DNA from: Caenorhabditis elegans | Lineage: Eukaryota > Nematoda > Chromadorea > Rhabditida > Rhabditidae | Reading direction: 5' to 3' | Assembly (NCBI RefSeq): GCF_000002985.6 | Contig: NC_003280.10 | Span: forward strand, 5,266,501 to 5,330,500 | DNA length: 64,000 nucleotides | Shown here: piece after piece, positions 55,586 through 64,000 of the stretch | Layout of the letters: each line of letters begins with the position of its first letter | Position numbering within the stretch: position 1 is the first letter of the stretch | Program-made: the position numbers and the translations under genes | The notes under the pieces: model-generated | Seen by the model: only the letters and a program-made list of their open reading frames with translations | What the model was told of the DNA's origin: nothing | Database searches by the model: none

Positions 55586-58500
55586 TACAGAGAAAGGGAG
55601 ACAAAAGAGACCGTAACGGCGCGGCCGGTTCTCCACACCAGCAGCAGCAATCTCTCCTGGCGCTCTCCACTGTTTTGGGTACTGTTTTGAGGTCGATTTG
55701 TCTACACCTCTTATTGGTCAATACTATATTTGTATCTCTACAACTCTGCGCCTCTCCTCTCTGGTGTCCCTATGACGCAGGCAATTGTGAAGAAGTGAGA
55801 TGAACAACGACTTTCAAAATAACATACCCTTCATTTTTAATACACATTAATTATTGTGATCTCTAGATTTATTAGACCTATAGGCTTTTTTTGGCAAAAT
55901 TTTAGAAATTTTCCTTGTTGGGATCTGAACAGTAACAAGGATCTTGTAAACCAGTTCTACCAGGGAATTAACTTAAAATTTATAATTACAATTTTGCATT
56001 CAGGCAAGTTCGGTTTTGTTAAAGTCACCAATCATGAATTGTATGAAAACTAGCTTATAAAAACTGCATAAGAACATTGCAATCGCGAAAAGCAAGGAAT
56101 CTTAATCTTAAAAACCCTAGCTATTCAACTATCGCAAGCCTATTTTTTGGTATTGCTCCAAGAGCTTAGATCTAAGTTGTCAGAGGAGCACGAAGGTGCA
56201 CGACTAATAGGGAGAATACAGTACTTTCCAAAAATGTCTGGATTTAATTTTTGAACCATCTTCTTTCCTTGTAATCTACTTATCTTGTTCTATAGATGTC
56301 CAATCCCAAAACTCTCTGGATCAATCTGTTTTCTTTTCGACCTGTTTTTCAATATTTCTTCTTCTAATGTCCTATTGTACATACAAAAACCAACAACGTC
56401 TTTTCTGTTGACAAGTGCACGTCATTGCCCCCTCTTCTATCTTTTTTTCAATTTTCTCTCCTACTTTTTTGTGTCGTTTCACTTTCCCATCGTTATATTC
56501 TTACAGGTTACCTCCCCCTAATTCAGAATGGACGTACCGTCTGGGTCTTTGCTCTAAAGAAGGAGATTAGTATCTCCTTTTTGGTTCTGTAATTGAAATA
56601 CAGTTATTGACAAAAAAAAAGCGCCCCAAACGATCCTCAACACTTGGAATCAATTGCAACCTGTGACAAGTTGGATTAACGTCCGAAAATACTTTTTTTC
56701 TGAAAATTAAAACAACAAAAGTTCAAGCTGGAGTCGTCAAAGCTCACGGCCGATCAGTTGAGCAAAACTGAAAAAATGCTCAAGGTGAGCTTTATTATTT
56801 TATTATTTTGAAACGGTAAATTTATAAATTAGGAATTTACAAAGTGTTCTTAAAGATATTTTAACAGCTATTGTGATGAAGTTATTTTTTTAATTGATTT
56901 TAATTTTTAATCTAGCCACTATTTTTTAATTTCACCGATTGCACTCTTTTTGGGATCAATCAGCAAGAAACTTACATTGGATCTTCAAAATGGGTAAAAA
57001 TGTGTAGTTTTTTGGCGATGAGGCTCCACAACTAGGAAAAATGTATAACTGTAAATGTCATTAATCTTCATATTTTCAATCTATTTTCTTCATTTTCCGA
57101 ACTGTATTTATTTAATCTAACTAGTAAACTATATTTTGTTTTCGTATCAATGAATTTTTCCTTGTAACTACAATTTAGTTTTAAATTCCGTAAAGGTTAC
57201 TGTATAAGGTTATGACCAGTTTTTGCTCTTATTCAAATGTCGTCAAGCGAAATGATAACGGAACACCTCATAAAAACAAATAATGACGTTTTTCTTGAAG
57301 ACTCTATAAAAGTCAGTGCTCCAAAAAACACTGCACTCCTCTGATTCACTGTTTAAATGATTTTTGCAACTTTGCACATTGTACCCAGTAGGTACTTGAT
57401 GAATAACCCCAAATGTAAACATGATTTTTCAATTGATTAAGACTTTTTAAGTGTATTCTATAAGTTATAATATCAGAGAACAGATGATCAATTCCATAGT
57501 GTCTCTTATCAGCTGCGTGTTTTCTGCCGAGCTCTGGAAAATGTCAGTGATAAGGGAGAAAGGTATGAGTCGCTGACCGGTGCAAACACATGAACTTCAA
57601 AATCATATTTTGATGTCATTTAAGGAATCTAATTATTATAAGGAAAAGTGTGAAAAATGAAAATGACTCAGAAGTTAGAAAGAGGTTCGAGATTATGAAA
57701 GCTTCATTACTACCAAAAACATTAGTATGATAATTTTTAAAAAATAATAAGCTAGAAAAACAACACCAATTATCTTTCAGAAATTCAATAATAGCCGTTT
57801 TGTACATTTTACACCCAATTTCCTAAAATTTCCGAAAAATTGCGAATTGGTAAAACTTTCAGAAAATTTTTGTATCATAATTTTGAAAATCAAACAAAAA
57901 ATTGTTCTCGAGTTTCATGTTTTAATTGAGTTCTAAAAACTGATATCTGAACATTCTAGAAGCTGGAACCTGTAAAATTGCTCTATAGCTCTGGAAACGT
58001 TTTTTTTGCTGTTAATTTGGCCATCTACCAACTGAAAATTTTTTAAAGTTTAAAAACTATTGGAGTTTTTAATTTAATATGATATTTGATAATGTTGGAC
58101 TATTATTTGAGTATTCACATATATTTTTTCACTGCCGATGTACCTTTAAATCAATTAATTTAATTTGTTCCCATTTTGAATCTTTGCTTTCCATTCTGTA
58201 CCCTTTTCCCCAAAATATTTATGAAACAATTTGTTCTTTCCTTATCTTCATTTGTTTATGACCTATTTCAAAGTTCAAAGGTTCTGTAAACATCGGGAAT
58301 TTGCAATTTTTCCTAAATATTGTGTTTTTCTACAACAAAAGTGACGTTACACACATCATTCATTACCCCTTTTTTGTAGAAAACAGGTTTTTAGTTCTCT
58401 TGCTAAATAGAAAGGAAACTATTTTTTCGAAAGAAACAATGACGTGATTGAAAGTCTTGCAAAAGTGTAATCTGAATTTTAAAAGTGGGTTTTTTATTTT

Positions 58501-61500
58501 GAAAAACTGTTTTCAAAAATATAAATATGGGAAATATGAAATCATAATATTATCGGATTTTTTTAAATTTTAAATATTATTTTCAAATTGTTTTTCAGAA
58601 ATTATTTTTTCAAATTTGTTCCATTTATAATTCGAACGAACTTTTCAATTCACTCCCCAACAGAGATCCATCTGTCGACTTTTTAACTTGTTTTTCTCTT
58701 TTTTTGTCCAATGTTTTTACGAGTAAAAAACTGTAGATCAAAAAGGGTGAAATGTGAATGTTTATGAATGTGGAAAGTTATAAATAGTGAATACGAATGG
58801 AATTTTTGTGTGAGAGAGATGAAAAAAATTGTTGATTTTAGAGTGGAATCGAGCAAATATATACAATCAGTCGATGCTCTCTGTTGTCGATCCATGCGTT
58901 CTCATTTTTGCCATTTTTCCTTGTCGGTGGTTTTTATTTTAGAACAAAGCAACTCTTTTCCTGGCCAAAAATTGTTGACTTTAATTAATTTAAGGTTATC
59001 TAGGGGTGTAAAAACATTCTGAAGGTTTTTTAGGTTTTTTGTTGTAAAAACTTTTTTACCCAGCTCGATCAAATAATTTTCCGTTTAAAAAATTTAAGTA
59101 AATTTTTAAATATTTTATTTAGCTGAAACAGTGGTCTGAGAATTTTTCAGATCTACTTTGCCATGACTATCTGCTGCCAAAAGCAGGTAAGCTTTTTCTG
59201 CCTTCATGGAAGCTTGAAATGTTTATTAAAATTCAAACGCTGTTTAAATTTAAATTGTTTGAATATGAATGTTTCAAAATTCTCAGTTAAAAACCTTCTC
59301 CATTCTAATTTTTTGTTCCGAATAGCCTACCTGCAATATTTCGGTGTGTCAAACTTTTGTTAAGGCAGTAGAAATTAGTTTCCAATTCATACGTATACTA
59401 TTTTAGCGCTTGAGTTTTTGGTTTTGGAAATGTTATGTATTATGATGTTTTGATGGCTTCTTAATTTTTAAAAAATTGAGAAAAATTAAGAGATGCTTGA
59501 CAATTGTCAAATTGTAAATTCAAGAATCAAAAAAATTGCCGTATTTTCTCTCATTCACTAGGTTTTTTTCGACTAATTTTGTAGAAAATTCTTAATTCTC
59601 TAGAGCTATTTCATTATACATGTGTGGTCTAAAACTGTTTAGAATTTTCGAAATATCCAATTCGCCGAATGTTTCGAAAATTTCGCAATAAAAGGGCACT
59701 GACAGCTGGAGGGTCCAATTTCAATACAGATGGCCGAGGTCTTCAGAAGGAGAAAAAAGATTCAAGGAATGGATTAGTGTTCGTTCATAGTGTCTAGAGA
59801 AGCACACGACGAGAAGGAAAAACCACGTCACGTTCACCCATTTCTTCTCCCTGTTTTCTGTTTCCTCTTCACTTTGAACGCTTTGGTTTGTGTCACTAAT
59901 TTTGCCAGCGTTCTCTGAATCTCTCGATCCATTTCTATATTTCGTAGTTTTGTTGTCCGTCTAGACGTCTGCGTATTCTGAGATTCAACGATGACGAAAC
60001 TTTTTGGGAGCTCTGTGAAAGCGGTGGGGGAGCACAAAAAGAGAGAGAGTGCTCCCTTGCGGCGTCACTAAACTACTCGTCACCCAAAAGAGCCCACCTA
60101 ACGAGAGTTACCTTTCCTTTTCCGGTTTTATAGATTTTTTCCATTTTTTATTCATGAGTTTCTAGATATTTTCCCAGGGCTTTTTTCAATCTATTCTAAT
60201 TGTAGTATTTTTCATTCGAGGAGCTAAGACATTTAGCTCAAATTTAAAGCTAAATTTTTGAAAAAAAGTAACTTTTAATTTTTGGAGAAGTTAAACTAAA
60301 TATAAAATTCTCCCTATTAATTTAATGTTTAGAATTTCTGACCATTTTTTTTCTTATCAGAAGTATTCTTAAAACTAATCCTGGGTTCCCATCCTGGTTT
60401 CCCCATTCCTTAAAAAAACGTTCCGATTATAAATATAATATTGCAAAAACCACTTTTTAAATACCAACCACATGCAAACTTGCAAATACCTTCTAGATCC
60501 CAGTTTCCTGAAACATAAAAACTTTAAATAGCTGCTGATCACACTTCCGAGAAGCAAATCCTAATCAGTTCTATTGAAAGAGCTACCATTTTTTCCCACA
60601 TCCACCCTCTACTTCTTCTTCATATTTTCATAGCGGATTATGATGCGGCTCAAGACTTACACTCATGTTTTTTCTCTTTTTATCTTCATCTATTTTTCCA
60701 TCAAATATCATAGAATATCATCAATAAATCCGTCTCCGAAAATCCCATCATTTTTCTGTTTTCCCAGCGAATCTTGTTGATAGCAGATATTCTGTGATGG
60801 AAAAAACGTGTGTCTTTGAAAATTTCTGAAAATCTAGAAGGATCCCATGTCCGTTGTAAATGTTTACGGATTGTTTTTCTATTTTTTGCAGGCTTCTTCG
60901 TAACTTTTTCGTTCTGATTTCACTTATTTACTAACTTTCGTAATGCTTAAGATTATGTTACTTCATTTGGTAATGGATATAACCCCCAAAAATCTGCAAA
61001 TTTTGAAATAATGGACAACGTCATGTCTATGAAGGGGCCTGGATTTCAAAATACCTTTTCAATTATTCATTTCACAACTCAAGACACCACCACGTCATTT
61101 TCTCAGATTTGGCACCTTTTATTTTTTTTATTCTCACGCTGTACAGATTGTTGACCAATTTTTTTTTGGCTTCAAGCATCAAAAGTTGTCAGTTTTGAAT
61201 TAATTAGTCAAACTCGAACCAGACAATAATGATGTGAGTTTAGCTGAAAATGTTCTGAATCTCATAGAATTTTTTAATTTACAATTTCAGGCAAAGCGAA
61301 AAACAATAAAGATTTTAGGGAATTTCGAATCCTACTGGATATTTTTTTTGTTGTTAAAAATTTGAAAAACATGTTGCAAAAGAAACTGAGAATACGTCAC
61401 ATCCACCCTCACATATTCATTCTATTCTTATCGGACAAAAACGCGGCTGAGTTTTTTCTCTACTCACCCCTTCTTTCTCAATTTTCAATTCAAATCCATC

Positions 61501-64000
61501 GTCTTCTAGTAGCTGGACAGCCGGTCGGAGCGTTTTCACTTCCTATTCGGCCCACGTCACTTGTCCGTTCCATTCACGTCATCTTTCAGATTCCAAAATG
61601 AACGTTTCATTTATTGGGATATTGAAAGAATCTCAGAGGATAATAATAGTTGTTATAGAGCTTCCTGCCATTTTTCCACTGAACTTCACATACATGAAAC
61701 TAGCAATTTCAGTATAGTTGTGATTCTCAAGTGGGGATCAAACATCTTTATGATGTTGGCAGTCAAAGTTTTTGGATAATATTAAAATTTGCTAGTATAC
61801 GTACAGTTGATTTCCAATTTCCAATAAACCTCGCAGCTCTTCTAGTAGACTTACACTTCACTTGTTCCACTTTGACAATTTATATATCGGTTCCCTTTCG
61901 TTTAATCAAAAAGTTGCAAACTGACAAAATATGTGAAATATGTTTTCATATATTTGATAGTGAACCCCTTTTTGATAAAACTAAAGACAACCTAGATATA
62001 AGCCGTCAAAGTAGAGCATTGGAGTTCCATGTCTACTACGGAACAATACAATACGTTCGTGCTCTAACTCTTTTCCTGTTCTTTGTAAAATGTATCATAT
62101 GGATTATTCCACAGTAAACAAGATCATAAACAATTGAAACCCTAAGATCCTATGACCCCCCATGAGGAGTTTACAAAGAGCCTTTCTCTTCTAATCTCAA
62201 AACAAAATGACGTGCAATCATCATAACTTTAATATGTTTGCTATTTTTAACATCGACCACTTTTGATTCACGGGGATTTGTCTTGAATTTTATAGAATGA
62301 ATCAAAAACATTTCAGCGTCATTTCGACCTTTCACCTCATGGATCTCATGAGAGTTTTCCCTTAATAAATAAACAATAGATTTTTAATATAAAAAATGTG
62401 TAATCGGATCCATTATGTATTTCTTTTTTCTGCAAATGTCAAGCTATGAATGTTTTTCGGCGCCCCTCATCCTCCTCCACATCATCATCATTTTCTCATC
62501 ATTTATTCCTTTTTCGTCTTTTTTTTAGAAGTTGACATCATTTTCATTCATTGGAACACTTTTTTTTTGGAACTCGTTGATGTTTCCATTCTGATAAGAT
62601 CTCGATAAAGATCTTAGAAACTATAATCAGATTAATTTCCGGCAACTATTTCCGTCTTCCAAGTAGAAAAGTAAATCCCTCTCAAACTCACCTGCTCTTT
62701 AGAAATGTCTCGTTTTTTTTCATGCTTCACCTGACTGCTATTTACAAGAAATTATGATGTTTTCATTTCCGAGCACCAGCAGCAGTGTCCGTTTATGCCG
62801 TCATGGTCTTTGGAACTCCTTTCGGGTGGCTCTTTAGATGAGAAATGGGTTTGTATATGCCCAAAGCGCCCATACTTTTTTGGAGTAAAACATCACTTTT
62901 TAGTCAGAATAGATCACAAAAACTACAAGCTTTCTTCCGAATACATATGTAAATGTCTCGGTTCTTTCCGAGAGTAATGCTTTTTGCAAATTATTTTCTT
63001 GAACTTTCCCATGGTTTTCGTTAGCTCAACATTTTGAGGTGTGATCGTGATTTGATGAGCATCCAGATTCTTTTTATTTATTTAATTTTAGTTTCAAGCC
63101 AAAAAAAATGAAATAGAGAAAATGTGGTATATTCAGTTTAATAAAAATAGGTCCTTTGGAATTAGTCACACGTGTAGGCACAAGGTTTGTGTAGGTCGCC
63201 TAGAAAACTGGTAGCCAGAGAGTTTCGTAATGTATTGCCTAAACTTGGCATTTTAGTCATTCTATAGTCATTCTGTAGTCAGTTGTTAAGTTTTGAAATG
63301 TTCTTCTCAGTGGCGATGACAATTGTGATGTCAAGCGAAAATTTCAAAACTTTTAGTCATATTGTTGCTTTTTACTACTTTTATCGTAATTTCTCAAAGA
63401 ACTCCTTTTCCGGCTGCCTGGTTCTATGATCTTTCTAGTGAACAAACACTGACAAAACGCACTATTGAGCCGTACGCGGTCATTCGAATCAAAATTTGCC
63501 TTCTATGTTTTAAAGATAAAAAAGGAAAAGGAAATTTATTGTTTTAATGAGTTACCATAGCTACAATTGAAAAATGAAATGTCTTGACCTAAAATGTGCA
63601 GCTGCAAAACCGTCACCCACCTTCTCTAGATCAGTAAAATCGGTTCACCTGTCATGTCAAAGATTGATGCAACAATATTTTATAAACGTCCAACCCATAA
63701 AATCCAAAAGTCATTTTACGTATCTCCCATCTACCCAATTCCATGTTTCCCATGTAACTCGTGCTCTCTGCGTCTCCTCGATGACCGTACTGTCTCCAAC
63801 TGTCATGTAGTTTTTCCCTCACTCTCTCTGTCTCTATGTGTCTCCATCTGTCTCTCATAAAAGTGACATCACTTTCTCGGTCGATTTCAAAACGACAGAA
63901 AGAAAGACAGTTTCTACCATAGGGCGGAGCCTCGTGTCCACCGTTCAAAACAAAAATTGTCAGTTTGTCTTTAAATATCTTTATTATGTTTTCTTACCGC
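55586..64000. other. 8.4 kb without a supported gene
   Basis: No complete exon chain was found. A possible first exon lies at 56728-56784. GC-richer or CT-rich blocks at about 55600-55690, 59820-60070, 61490-61600 and 63700-63930 could be promoter or untranslated exon material of a neighbouring gene. By recalled gene numbering vhp-1 (F08B1.1) is near gcy-12 and might start here, but I saw no phosphatase motif in the window. A frame at 61731-62117 (128 codons) starts with GTG and lacks ATG. Confidence 0.45.
56728..56784 (+). other. possible first or early exon
   Basis: An open stretch reading LESSKLTADQLSKTEKMLK ends exactly at a phase-0 GTGAGC donor. It contains an ATG in a good worm context (AAAAAATG) three codons before the donor. 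Upstream is GTTCAAG, a weak acceptor. It could be an internal exon or a 5' exon with only Met-Leu-Lys coded. No partner exon was identified, so this is only a candidate. Confidence 0.25.

Noticed and set aside
61731-62117. 128-codon plus-strand open frame
   Set aside because: Starts with GTG, no ATG before a long stretch, no flanking splice sites or recognisable motif; plausible by chance in AT-rich DNA, though longer than most.

Overview
This window is nuclear DNA of a Caenorhabditis nematode, almost certainly C. elegans. Introns are short, AT-rich and bounded by GTAAGT-type donors and TTTTCAG acceptors. Probable trans-splice acceptors lie a few bases before several start codons. Intergenic DNA is AT-rich, and the protein products match C. 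elegans proteins I know. From memory the genes include drn-1 (C54A12.4), pmt-1 (ZK622.3), the ZK622 LIM and tyrosine kinase genes, and gcy-12 (F08B1.2). That would place the window on chromosome II, but the placement is recall and was not computed.

Layout. 1-3.9 kb: no confident gene; a 57-bp tandem repeat, a 0.9 kb minisatellite built on a 13-mer, and exon-like fragments on the minus strand. 4-5.3 kb: the 3' four exons of drn-1 (Di-Ras type GTPase, minus). 5.3-11.7 kb: upstream or intronic DNA. 11.9-16.0 kb: complete pmt-1 (phosphoethanolamine methyltransferase, minus, five exons). 17-22.3 kb: a seven-exon multi-pass membrane protein (plus), flanked by one long palindromic repeat and holding a second in its last intron. 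22.9-23.7 kb: a small secreted protein of unknown family (plus). 25.8-27.0 kb: tRNA-Ala(AGC), a 100-residue single-LIM protein and tRNA-Glu(CTC), all plus. 27.5-29.1 kb: an SH2 + tyrosine kinase gene of the nematode Fes/Fer-like type (plus). 29.3-31.1 kb: a third copy of the long palindrome. 31-45.5 kb: a long stretch without a convincing gene, dotted with short CCTGCCTA/TAGGCAGG elements. 45.6-52.6 kb: the receptor guanylyl cyclase gcy-12 (plus), with two alternative C-terminal ends, a small secreted-protein gene nested antisense in one intron, and a near-perfect 68-bp hairpin just after the distal stop codon. 53-64 kb: no confident gene; a decayed non-LTR (CR1/Sam-like) retrotransposon 3' end, a (GA)n-G14 tract, and one possible first exon at 56.7 kb.

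The genes are independently spaced and show no sign of forming one pathway. Four stand out functionally: pmt-1 (phosphocholine synthesis), drn-1 (neuronal Ras-like signalling in known biology), the tyrosine kinase and gcy-12 (cGMP production). The least ordinary features are the antisense nested mini-gene with its own TATA and GATA motifs, the 3' hairpin of gcy-12, the long isoform's Ser-rich basic tail with a 14-3-3 mode-1-like site, and the three related long palindromes whose loops and arms have been reshuffled relative to each other.
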